From contig NZ_CAJE01000014.1 in NCBI RefSeq assembly GCF_000308215.1, positions 1-64,000 of the forward strand: a stretch of 64,000 nt of DNA, given 5' to 3'. Below are positions 1 through 7,270 of the stretch, one piece after another. The translations under genes and the position numbers were made by a program. This DNA comes from Methanomassiliicoccus luminyensis B10 (GTDB taxonomy: Archaea > Thermoplasmatota > Thermoplasmata > Methanomassiliicoccales > Methanomassiliicoccaceae). The notes beneath the pieces are model-generated. The model did not search any database. It was not told the origin of the DNA and saw only the letters and a program-made list of their open reading frames with translations. Each line of letters opens with the position of its first letter. Position 1 is the stretch's first letter.

Positions 1-144
1 CACCAGGTTCTTGGCGCCGAGGTCGTTCACGATGATCACGGCCTTTCCATATTTCTGATTGAAATATTCGGCGAACGCGATCATGCTCGTGGTCTTTCCA
101 GCGCCGAGGAAGCCGCTCACTACCATGAATTTGCGCGCTTTCAT
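1..144 (-). CDS. CobW/HypB/UreG-type GTPase, N-terminal fragment
   Basis: Only the first 48 residues are present; the gene runs off the left edge. The ATG lies at 144–142. The N-terminus carries a Walker A loop, GFLGAGKTT, directly after a short basic start (MKARKFMVVS), followed by VIIVNDLGA. This is the signature of the CobW/HypB/UreG subgroup of SIMIBI GTPases, which act as metal chaperones or metal-insertase helpers for cobalt, nickel or zinc. An AT-rich stretch at about 155–195 (TATA-like runs) probably holds its promoter. The metal and the client protein cannot be told from this fragment. Confidence 0.75.
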   Translation of the reverse strand, partial: MKARKFMVVSGFLGAGKTTSMIAFAEYFNQKYGKAVIIVNDLGAKNLV

Positions 145-321
145 TGTTTGACCTCTGAATATAATATTTGATATAGAAATCAAACTATATGTATATAGCC
201 ATAACGATTGATGACAAAGGGGAGCCCGCTCGCTTGCTCCGTTGATGATCTGCGAGTTGCAGTAAGAACCATCGCCGGCTCGATGGATGGGGCGGGCCCT
301 GTGATGTTGAAAAATGGCTGC

Positions 322-402
322 CCCGGCAGAGCATTGCGCAGAGCGCACCAGAGGTTGGCCGATACTGTTGGGACCTGCCTGCCGATCGAGCATGGCGCTC
401 TG
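322..402. ncRNA. Structured intergenic element, copy 1
   Basis: The 321-base gap between the surface-protein stop and the CobW start contains no convincing gene. It holds a stem of 8 pairs (CCCGGCAG 322–329 with CTGTTGGG 365–372, two of them G·U) that closes a 35-base loop containing TTGCGCAGAG. The stem is followed by ACCTGCCTGCCGATC. The loop segment CAGAGCGC (339–346) is complementary to GCGCTCTG (395–402), so a pseudoknot-like fold is possible. A related sequence with a different but still complementary stem lies at 46399–46465, and a looser relative lies at 4211–4270. Strand and function are unknown. Confidence 0.4.
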
Positions 403-465
403 GACTGATTGAGAGTTCTGGATGCTCCTTCCAGAAGTAAGGGGGGGGGAGGCCCCTCGTTAGAC

Positions 466-3400
466 TCACTTCTTCCGCAGTAACAGCACGCCGAGCAGCG
501 CGGCGATGGCTATTGCCACCCCGGCTCCGACGTACAGCAGGGTATTGTCCCCTGGCACATCATCCTTGTCGGTGGTGCCGTCTCCGCCGGGTGTGTCTGA
601 GGGGTCGTCATCTCCAGGATCGGTGGGATCGTCGGTTTCCACGGCCCCTAGGCTCATTGGGTCCAAGGTCTTGTCCTCTCCCGGCGCGAGGGTCACGCTT
701 TGCTCCATGGGGCGGTAGCCTTCCTTGGTCACGTTGAGCGAGTACGTTCCAACGATGACGTTATCGAACTCGAAATATCCGGTGGCGTTGGTCGTCGTTG
801 ACACGGTGCTGTTCAGCCTTACCGTGGCGCCGGAGATGGGGTTGCCGTCAGCGTCCTTGACCGTTCCAACGATGGAGCCGGGTTCGGCCTCCAAGCTCGC
901 CCCGAACACCGAGTACCCGCCCGGGAGGCTCGGCAGAGGGTACCATGAGATGGTCACGTAGCCCTCCTTCGCCATGGTGATGGTGTAGTCACCTGAGGGG
1001 ACCTTGTCGAACTCGAAGTAGCCAGTCTCGTTGGTCGTGGTGGTCATGCCGTTGCTGAGCGTGACGGTGACGCCTGGGAGGGGGTTATACTCATGATCTG
1101 TGATCTCGCCATAGATGAGGCCCTCGTCCTTCAGGGTGGTGAACTGCCAATCGGGCTCTGCGAGATCGTTGCCCGCCATGTCCTTCCCGGTCACCGTCAC
1201 CGTGTAGACGGTGTCGTAATCCAGTGCGGAGTCAGGGGTGAAGATCGCAGTGTTGCCGTTCCAAGAAATAACTCCGGGGATCGAGGTGGCCCCGTTGCTG
1301 ACGACGATGTTCACCGAGTTCTGGCTCATAGCTTCCGAGAAGGTGACGCTTATCACGTCCTCGATCCAGACATCATCCTCTACGGGGCAGCGGTCCGTCA
1401 CGGTCGGCGCGATGTCATCTACAGTGAACGATATTGTGTCCACCGCCCAGTTCCCCGCGGCGTCGGTAACGTTGATGTATACTGTGTTGAGGCCGTCAGG
1501 ATAGCTGGAGGTGTTGCTCGTTCCCGTTATCGGCGTCCAGTTCTCCCCGTCGGTGCTGATGCGGACGGCGGTGACGTCAGAGCTGCTGGCCCATGTCACC
1601 GTAACTGAGGAGATGGCGAACACGGTGCCGGGTCCCGGAGAGATTATGCTCACGCTGGGGGGCGCGGTGTCATGCAGCTCTGGGTTCACAATGTTGGCCC
1701 CCGAGGTCGCCTGCACGTTTTGCTCCCAGGGCGCATATCCATCTTTGCTGACCGCCATGGCGTACGTTCCAGGCGCGACGCCACTGATCGTGAAGGCCCC
1801 GTTCTCGTCCGTTGTATCGATCTGGCCGCCGAACGATATTGTGGCCCCGGCGATCGGGAGACCGGTGGCGTCGTCGGTGACCACGCCGGAGATGACGGCG
1901 CCATCAACAGTGGTGAAAGTCCAAGAGGTCGTTCCGAGAGGGTTCCCGGCGACGTCCTTCCCGGTCACGCTGATGGCATAAGCGGTGCCATATGCCAGCG
2001 CCGGGTTCGGAGTGTACGTCGCGGTATTGCCGTTCCAGGCGAGCTCGACCTCTTCACCGTTCAGGGTCATGACCACCGAGGTCTGGTTCATGGCCTCGTC
2101 AAATGTCACGCCTATCGTGCCGCCGACGGCAACTTCGGCTCCCTCGGGCGACCTGGCCGTCACCGTGGGAGCGACGGTGTCCACGGTGAAGGAGACCGTG
2201 TCCGTCCCGAAGTGATAATCGTTGTCGCGCACCCACACCTGCACCCTGTAGGTGCCGTCAGGGAGGTCATTGAAGGCATAGCTTGTAGTGGGCATCTCAC
2301 CCAGGTACACGCCGTCGCGAGACACCTGGTAAGCGAGCTCCCCGGCCGCCTCTACGCCCCAGTGGACGACGACGTCATTGGTTTTAACGCGCGAGCCGTC
2401 GGCGGGGGACGTGATCGTGAGGCCGAACAACCTGACCGACACGGTGGCGCCCTGGCCGTTGCTGTATTCATTGCAGGCCGTTACGCTAAAGGTGTAGATC
2501 GAACCATAGGCCAGGTCGGTCACGGCGTAGGTAGGGGGGCCGTCCGCGCTGACAGTGGCGATCGGCGCCCCGTTCTGAGAGATCGCATAGTGGGTGATGT
2601 CCGCGCCGCCGGTGTAGACCGGGGCGGACCAGTTCAGGACAACACTGGTGCCGTCGACGGTGGCCGTCAGGCCGTTGGGCGCGGTGGCCCCGACACCCAG
2701 CATGGTCGTGGGCGCTCCGCCATACGTGGCGCCGAAGCCGGTAGCGCCATCGTGGCAGAAGACCTTAAGATCTGGGCTAGTGCCGTAGAACTCCACATAA
2801 TCGTCCAAAAGCGACGGGGCGTTGCCCTCGAACACCATCGCGATGAGGGAAGAGCACCCATAGAACGTATAGTACAGCGAGGGCACGCCGCTGCCCACGA
2901 TCACACTGGTCAGGGCGGTGCATTCATAGAACGCTCCTTCTCCCAGGTGGGTGACGCTGTTCGGTATCACGATGGAGGTCAGAGCGTTGCACCCATAGAA
3001 CGCGTAGTCCTCGATCGTTACCACGCCCTCGGGAATAGTGATGGAGCTGAGGTCGCTGTCACTGAACGCAGTGGACGAGATCGTTCGGACATTCGGGGAG
3101 ATATCGTATGCACCGATCTTGCCCGAGGGGCACATCCAGAGAGTAAGGGTTCCTCCTGAACCGCGGATGTGCAGGACGCCATCGATGTCCACGTACTTTT
3201 CATTGCCATCATCGACGAAAATGTTGTCAAGAGAGGGGTTGGACCCAAACGCCGCTCTCGGGAGGGTGTCCACGCCGCTGCCCAGGGTCACGGACACCAG
3301 GGCGGTGCAGAAGGAAAAGGCGTTCACGCCGATGGTGATTACGCCGCTGCCCATGGAGATAGAAACAAGGGAAGCGCCCCTGAACGCGTCGGCATGGATA

Positions 3401-3864
3401 GTGGAAACACTGCCCGGCACCTCAAATGAAGCCCCCGCCCTCGCGAGGGGGTACTTCAATAGAACGGTCATGCCCTTGCTGTACAGGACGCCACCCTCGC
3501 TCTCGTAGACCATATTGCCGGCGGCGACATTGATCGCGGTCAGGGCGGTGCAGCCGTCGAACGCGTTGTCCCAGATGACGTTGACGCTGGCCGGTATGTC
3601 GACAGAGGTCAGGGCGGCATTCCCGTTGAACACATTCAAGAGGAGAGCGGTCACAGGCTTTCCGTCGATCTCACTGGGTATCTCCACGGCACCGCCCAGA
3701 CCGTTATATTTTGTTATCTGGACCTCGGCACCCCCATTGATGAGGACATACTCGAAGTCATCCTCCGGCGCGGCGGACGCCACGCCCACCGGCCCTACGG
3801 TCACTACGGTCGCGGACAATACCATCAGAACAGCTAGCATCAGGCCTGACAACTTTTGATCCAT
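466..3864 (-). CDS. Large cell-surface protein with BspA-type leucine-rich repeats, FN3/Ig-like and carboxypeptidase-regulatory-like domains
   Basis: The start is placed at the ATG that opens a clear signal peptide (MDQKLSGLMLAVLM..., residues 1–31) with GGTGCTGAG just upstream; the reading frame continues upstream but without signal character. The exported part has about 350 residues of BspA/LRR_5-like repeats (recurring 'AF.GC.ALTSI.IP.SV'), then a fibronectin III-like domain, Ig-like and Big_5-like modules ('VTFDEAM/VTFSEAM' pairs), and three CarboxypepD_reg-like beta-sandwiches ('G.V.D..G.P..GA.V'). A Thr/Asp/Pro-rich linker and one C-terminal membrane segment ending LLLRKK complete it. 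This is the layout of an anchored S-layer-associated or adhesin protein. Ligand unknown. Confidence 0.85.
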   Translation of the reverse strand: MDQKLSGLMLAVLMVLSATVVTVGPVGVASAAPEDDFEYVLINGGAEVQITKYNGLGGAVEIPSEIDGKPVTALLLNVFNGNAALTSVDIPASVNVIWDNAFDGCTALTAINVAAGNMVYESEGGVLYSKGMTVLLKYPLARAGASFEVPGSVSTIHADAFRGASLVSISMGSGVITIGVNAFSFCTALVSVTLGSGVDTLPRAAFGSNPSLDNIFVDDGNEKYVDIDGVLHIRGSGGTLTLWMCPSGKIGAYDISPNVRTISSTAFSDSDLSSITIPEGVVTIEDYAFYGCNALTSIVIPNSVTHLGEGAFYECTALTSVIVGSGVPSLYYTFYGCSSLIAMVFEGNAPSLLDDYVEFYGTSPDLKVFCHDGATGFGATYGGAPTTMLGVGATAPNGLTATVDGTSVVLNWSAPVYTGGADITHYAISQNGAPIATVSADGPPTYAVTDLAYGSIYTFSVTACNEYSNGQGATVSVRLFGLTITSPADGSRVKTNDVVVHWGVEAAGELAYQVSRDGVYLGEMPTTSYAFNDLPDGTYRVQVWVRDNDYHFGTDTVSFTVDTVAPTVTARSPEGAEVAVGGTIGVTFDEAMNQTSVVMTLNGEEVELAWNGNTATYTPNPALAYGTAYAISVTGKDVAGNPLGTTSWTFTTVDGAVISGVVTDDATGLPIAGATISFGGQIDTTDENGAFTISGVAPGTYAMAVSKDGYAPWEQNVQATSGANIVNPELHDTAPPSVSIISPGPGTVFAISSVTVTWASSSDVTAVRISTDGENWTPITGTSNTSSYPDGLNTVYINVTDAAGNWAVDTISFTVDDIAPTVTDRCPVEDDVWIEDVISVTFSEAMSQNSVNIVVSNGATSIPGVISWNGNTAIFTPDSALDYDTVYTVTVTGKDMAGNDLAEPDWQFTTLKDEGLIYGEITDHEYNPLPGVTVTLSNGMTTTTNETGYFEFDKVPSGDYTITMAKEGYVTISWYPLPSLPGGYSVFGASLEAEPGSIVGTVKDADGNPISGATVRLNSTVSTTTNATGYFEFDNVIVGTYSLNVTKEGYRPMEQSVTLAPGEDKTLDPMSLGAVETDDPTDPGDDDPSDTPGGDGTTDKDDVPGDNTLLYVGAGVAIAIAALLGVLLLRKK

Positions 3865-4319
3865 CTCAGCACCAACTTGACTCCTCGAAATCCCGAAAAG
3901 TGGGTTCGGATGTTCTCGCGGAATATTATACTTGATTATTCCATAGATATGACGGACACCGATACATCGGCCCTCAGAAATCGGACCTTCGGAGCTCAGG
4001 CCGCGGGTTTTTGTATATGCATTATCAAGAACAACATCATCCTTAAACAATACATTGGAAGAGCGGCGGCCCACGCTCCCGGGCATTACCTTCCCAGCAT
4101 GGCAGGTAAGTGAATGCTGATCAATATCTTCTGATAATTGAACAGTGCCCTTGCTCTGGGAGCAAGGTGGACCCCTGCAATAACAATGATGATCTTGTGG
4201 GCGGCCCCAGGGGGGGTCTTGCGGCGACCGTCACAGGCGGTCTGTACCTCCCATGAATACCTGCCGGATCCCACATTCAACTCGGGGCCATTGATCTTTC
4301 CGCCACCCTAAATTTGGCC
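3865..4319. other. Intergenic region with surface-protein leader
   Basis: There are 455 bases between trpS (stop at 4320) and the surface-protein start, both on the minus strand. No convincing gene is seen. The AT-rich parts near 3920–3960 and 4020–4050 may contain the surface-protein promoter. The trpS-proximal part contains an inverted repeat around GCCCTTGCTCTGGGAGCAAGG (about 4146–4166), a possible transcription-end hairpin, and the structured element at 4211–4270. Confidence 0.4.
4211..4270. ncRNA. Structured intergenic element, copy 3 (divergent)
   Basis: A 7-pair stem (GGGGGGT 4211–4217 with ACCTCCC 4246–4252, one G·U) closes a loop that holds TTGCG and an internal hairpin (GACCG 4226–4230 with CGGTC 4238–4242). 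After the stem comes ATGAATACCTGCCGGATC. Stem, TTGCG, inner hairpin and CCTGCCG follow in the same order as in the copy at 46399–46465, but the primary sequence is less conserved. I treat this as a probable relative, not a certain one. Confidence 0.3.
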
Positions 4320-5435
4320 TCAGTCCCGGAGCATGAACTCCTCGACCTTGTCCTTGGCCGCCTCCCTCTTGACCTGGTGGTCCTCGATGAAGGTGACCAT
4401 GCTGTCGGCCAGGGACTTCTTGCACTCCCCGCACAGGATCTCGCCCCTGCGGCACTTCTCGTACAGCTCGTCCAGCTTCTTGTCGTTCTTCTCGAAGAGG
4501 TAGAACTTGTACTTAAAGACGGAACAGACCTCCGGCTTCCCGCCGCACTTGCGCTGCTCCTCCACAGAGACGCAGCCCCCGGTGAAGGCGGACATGATCT
4601 TCTTCCTGACCAGCTTGGGGGGGTCGGTGGTGTAGATGGTGCTGTTCGGCTGCGACGAGGACATCTTGTCGGTGCCCTGCAACCCGGGGAACATCTTGTT
4701 GTGCAGCAGCGCCGGCTTATAGTAGCCGAGGACCGGGGCGATGTCGCGGGCGACCCTGAAGTGGGGGTCCTGGTCGATGCCGCAGGGGATGAGGCAGGGG
4801 ACGTTCTTCCCGGCCAGCTCGGAGCCCAGGAAGGCCGGGGCGGCCTGGACGCTGGTAAAGAAGATCGTGCCGATGTTATTGGAGTTCTCGAACCCGAACA
4901 CTGCCCGGGCGGTGGAGAAGGTGATCCTCTTGGCCACCTTCAGCGCGATGGGGTAGAGGTGGTGGATGTACTCGGTGTCCACCATGATCTTCGTCAGCTT
5001 GGGATCGAAGTCCAGGGCGATGACGTCCAGCAGGTTCTGGTACGCCATGTCGGTGGTGTCCTTCAGGGTGAGGTTCTCGTTGAACAGGAACTTCTCGTCG
5101 TTGGTAAGCTGGAAGTACAGAGGGACCTTGAAGGTGTCCTGCAGGTACTTGGTGAAGATCCAGGGCATCAGGTGGCCCAGATGGGTGTGGCCCGACGGCC
5201 CGCGCCCGGTGTACAGGTAGAACTTCTCCCCGGCGTCGTAGCGGTCCAGGATCCACTCCATGTCCCGGTGGGAGTACACCACCCCGCGCCTGAGGAGGGG
5301 GTGGAGCTCGCCGTACTTGGACATGCGCTCCAGCAAAGCGTTGTCGATCCTCTTGGTCCCGAACTTCTCCACCAGGAGGTCGTAGTCCACTTCGCCGCTG
5401 ACCTCCCATGGGGTGACCTTGAACTCCGCGTTCAT
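4320..5435 (-). CDS. trpS: Tryptophanyl-tRNA synthetase (class I, archaeal type)
   Basis: Charges tRNA-Trp with tryptophan using ATP in the cytosol. The 371-residue protein has the class I Rossmann signature: GRGPSGHTHLGH is the HIGH-type motif (about residues 78–89) and DKMSSSQ is the KMSKS motif, followed by a C-terminal helical part with a CGECKK segment. Length and motif spacing fit archaeal/eukaryotic TrpS, not the shorter bacterial form. It is transcribed divergently from the ubiquitin-like module, with 240 bases between the two starts. Confidence 0.95.
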   Translation of the reverse strand: MNAEFKVTPWEVSGEVDYDLLVEKFGTKRIDNALLERMSKYGELHPLLRRGVVYSHRDMEWILDRYDAGEKFYLYTGRGPSGHTHLGHLMPWIFTKYLQDTFKVPLYFQLTNDEKFLFNENLTLKDTTDMAYQNLLDVIALDFDPKLTKIMVDTEYIHHLYPIALKVAKRITFSTARAVFGFENSNNIGTIFFTSVQAAPAFLGSELAGKNVPCLIPCGIDQDPHFRVARDIAPVLGYYKPALLHNKMFPGLQGTDKMSSSQPNSTIYTTDPPKLVRKKIMSAFTGGCVSVEEQRKCGGKPEVCSVFKYKFYLFEKNDKKLDELYEKCRRGEILCGECKKSLADSMVTFIEDHQVKREAAKDKVEEFMLRD

Positions 5436-5576
5436 CTTACCGCGCCTAGAGTGCTTGAAGCGATTAATACCTTTTCACATCGTCCAGACGGTGCCGGCGC
5501 GGCCATGTGTGCAAACGCTTCCAGCTCAAAAAAGTCGACCGTTAACTTCTCCGCATCCCGCCAGGGCCCGATTTCG

Positions 5577-5610
5577 TTGTTGATATCAACAATGTCCGAT
5601 TATATATTGG
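5577..5610 (+). promoter_or_regulatory. Perfect 16-base palindrome next to a TATA box, upstream of the E1-like gene
   Basis: TTGTTGATATCAACAA (5577–5592) is a perfect palindrome. Eight bases later lies TTATATATTGG (5600–5610), a good archaeal TATA box pointing at the E1-like gene. The palindrome sits where a BRE or an operator would be expected, so a dimeric regulator could control the promoter. The regulator is unknown, and no second copy of the palindrome was noticed in the window. Confidence 0.5.
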
Positions 5611-5675
5611 ATAATTAATATCTTTCTCTTCCTGGACCGCCGCCTACCCGGCGGCCAGGCCGTGGGGGTCGGATC

Positions 5676-6455
5676 GTGCTGCGGGCCGGGCAAGTGGACG
5701 AGGACCGCTGGGAGCGGGAGAGGCGCATCAAGTGGCTGGACCTTGAGAAGCTGCGGGGTTCGCGAGTCCTGGTGATCGGCGCCGGGGCGCTGGGCAACGA
5801 GGCGGTGAAGGACCTGGTGCTGGCGGGCATCGGGCACATCACCCTCGTGGACATGGACCACGTGGTCCGCTCCAACCTGAGCCGGTGCGTGCTGTTCAGG
5901 GAGAGGGACCATGCGGAGAGGAGGCTCAAGGCCGAGGCGGTGGCGGAGCGGGCCGTCGACCTCGATCCCGGTGCGTCGGTGACCCCCGTGGCGGGGAGGG
6001 TGGAGGACCTCCCGCCCGAAGTATGGAAGGAGCACCGTCTGGTCCTGGGATGCCTGGACAACGTGGCCGCCCGCCTGCACGTGAACTCCCACGCCTACTT
6101 TCACGGCGTCCCTTACGTCGACGGCGGCACTGACGGGTTCTCCGGCCGGGTGCAGGTGGTGGTCCCCCCGGCCACGCCGTGCCTGCAGTGCGGGCTGAAC
6201 CGCACCCACTACAAGATACTGGAGAAGCGGTACTCCTGCACCGGCGCGGAGGTGGCGTTCTACCAGCCCAAGGTGGCCGCGGAGATAACCACCACCTCGA
6301 TCGTCGCGGCGGTGCAGGTGAGGGAGGCCATCAAGCTGCTGTGCGGCCTGGAGGACCGCACGATCAAGAACGTGCTGCACTACGACGGGCTGCGGGGAAG
6401 ATGGGACGAGCTGGAGCTCTCCTTCGACCCCGAGTGCCCCATGCATTCGCTCTGA
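5676..6455 (+). CDS. E1-like ubiquitin-activating enzyme (ThiF/MoeB/Uba fold)
   Basis: Predicted to adenylate the C-terminal glycine of the ubiquitin-like protein encoded next door and, if it has E1 activity, to carry it as a thioester. The 259 residues form a single ThiF-type Rossmann domain: GAGALGNE at 35–42, DMDHVVRSNLSR at 59–70 (ATP-binding 'D.D.V..SNL.R'), and LGCLDNVAAR near 125–133. CLQC (169–172) and a C-terminal CPMH (254–257) probably bind zinc. Cys188 in YSCTGAEV aligns with the catalytic-cysteine position of ThiF/E1 proteins. Start is GTG, downstream of a purine-rich GTGGGGGTC. A sulfur-carrier role (MoeB/ThiF-like) is the main alternative, but the E2 and JAMM neighbours favour conjugation. 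Confidence 0.85.
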   Translation: MLRAGQVDEDRWERERRIKWLDLEKLRGSRVLVIGAGALGNEAVKDLVLAGIGHITLVDMDHVVRSNLSRCVLFRERDHAERRLKAEAVAERAVDLDPGASVTPVAGRVEDLPPEVWKEHRLVLGCLDNVAARLHVNSHAYFHGVPYVDGGTDGFSGRVQVVVPPATPCLQCGLNRTHYKILEKRYSCTGAEVAFYQPKVAAEITTTSIVAAVQVREAIKLLCGLEDRTIKNVLHYDGLRGRWDELELSFDPECPMHSL

Positions 6456-6464
6456 TTACTGTAG

Positions 6465-6493
6465 CCTACATGTAGGCCCACAAGCTTTTTACG
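6465..6493 (+). promoter_or_regulatory. 14-base palindrome and promoter upstream of the Ubl–E2–JAMM genes
   Basis: GCCTACATGTAGGC (6465–6478) is a perfect palindrome. It is followed by CTTTTTACG (6485–6493), a weak TATA-like element about 30 bases before the ATG of the ubiquitin-like gene, which would give an almost leaderless transcript. The three downstream genes may thus be transcribed separately from the E1 gene, and the palindrome is a candidate operator. Confidence 0.4.
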
Positions 6494-6522
6494 TCACTGA
6501 ATAATTTTGACGACTGGATATT

Positions 6523-6780
6523 ATGCCTCTCAGAGTAAAGGTCAGGAACGCCGAGTCAGGCGCCAGCGTGGACATGGAGCTGGAGGCGGAGAACACCGTT
6601 GTGGAGATCATCGAGGGCGCCGCGGGGTACTGGGAGAAGGACGCCGGCGCGTACGTCCTCAGGAGGGGCAAGAAGCTGCTTCGGGGCCAGCAGACCGTGG
6701 CCGAGGCCATGCTCATGAACAACGATGAGCTGGAGCTTATCCCCGACCCCGAAGGCGGTGCCCATGCCCCTTCCCGCTGA
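6523..6780 (+). CDS. Ubiquitin-like beta-grasp protein with Gly-Gly and C-terminal tail
   Basis: An 85-residue protein that reads as a ubiquitin fold: strand 1 LRVKVRN, strand 2 ASVDMELEAENTV, helix VVEIIEGAAGYW, then YVLRRGKKLLRGQQTVAEAMLMNNDELELIP, which mirrors the 'f.GK.L.d..tl.dy.i....i.lv' half of ubiquitin. It has Gly78-Gly79 followed by a six-residue tail AHAPSR. The tail would have to be removed to expose the glycine for activation, and the JAMM protease two genes on is the obvious candidate. The 3' end overlaps the E2 start by 17 bases. Confidence 0.85.
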   Translation: MPLRVKVRNAESGASVDMELEAENTVVEIIEGAAGYWEKDAGAYVLRRGKKLLRGQQTVAEAMLMNNDELELIPDPEGGAHAPSR

Positions 6781-7270
6781 TATCCTCGTCATCAGGCTGA
6801 GGAACGAGCTGTCGGCCTGCCGCAGCTATATCAGGGACATGCCGGACCTGTCGGCGCCGTCCAGGGTGCGGTTCCCCGTGGAGGTGGAGGTCGAGCTCGC
6901 CAAGGTCCCCGGGCCCATTATCGAGGAGGGCAAGGTCGGGAGCACCTACCTGCACCGGTTCAGCATCAGCATCGGGAAGAACTACCCGTTCGAGAAACCG
7001 ACGGTGAGGTGGATGTCCCCCATCTTCCACCCCAACATCATGATGCCCGACGACGGCGGGCACGTCTGCACCAAGCTCCTGGAGGAGTGGGGGTTCAACT
7101 CCACCCTGATATCGTTCATTAAAGGGGTGGAGTCCCTGGTCATGAACCCCAACCCCGCCAGCCCGTTCGGCACCGACAGCTGCACCGCCGCGGCGGAGCA
7201 CTTCAACTGCGCCGAGGTCAAGCTGCCGCCGATGCTCAAGCCTCCCGCCCCCAGGGTGGTGAGGCCCTGA
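6764..7270 (+). CDS. E2-like ubiquitin-conjugating enzyme (UBC fold, HPN and catalytic Cys present)
   Basis: Predicted to accept the ubiquitin-like protein from the E1-like enzyme and pass it to substrates. The protein of 168 residues has the core E2 signature: HPN at 89–91 and catalytic Cys102 in GGHVCTKLL, with three more residues between them than is usual in eukaryotic E2s. The tail TLISFIKGVESLVMNPNPASPF matches the 'tl..vL.si..LL..PNP..P' helix of E2s. The ATG at 6764 is preferred because GGCGGTG lies 3 bases upstream and the UBC fold begins there; an upstream GTG would add 13 residues without similarity. It overlaps the Ubl gene, implying translational coupling. Confidence 0.88.
   Translation: MPLPADILVIRLRNELSACRSYIRDMPDLSAPSRVRFPVEVEVELAKVPGPIIEEGKVGSTYLHRFSISIGKNYPFEKPTVRWMSPIFHPNIMMPDDGGHVCTKLLEEWGFNSTLISFIKGVESLVMNPNPASPFGTDSCTAAAEHFNCAEVKLPPMLKPPAPRVVRP

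Noticed and set aside
360-390. Resemblance of GGGACCTGCCTGCC to the B12 box of cobalamin riboswitches, near a CobW gene
   Set aside because: The rest of the cobalamin riboswitch core is not visible, and the element is oriented away from cobW.
1672-3159. Plus-strand frame of nearly 500 codons opposite the surface protein
   Set aside because: No domain, no signal; the repeat structure mirrors the repeats of the surface-protein gene.
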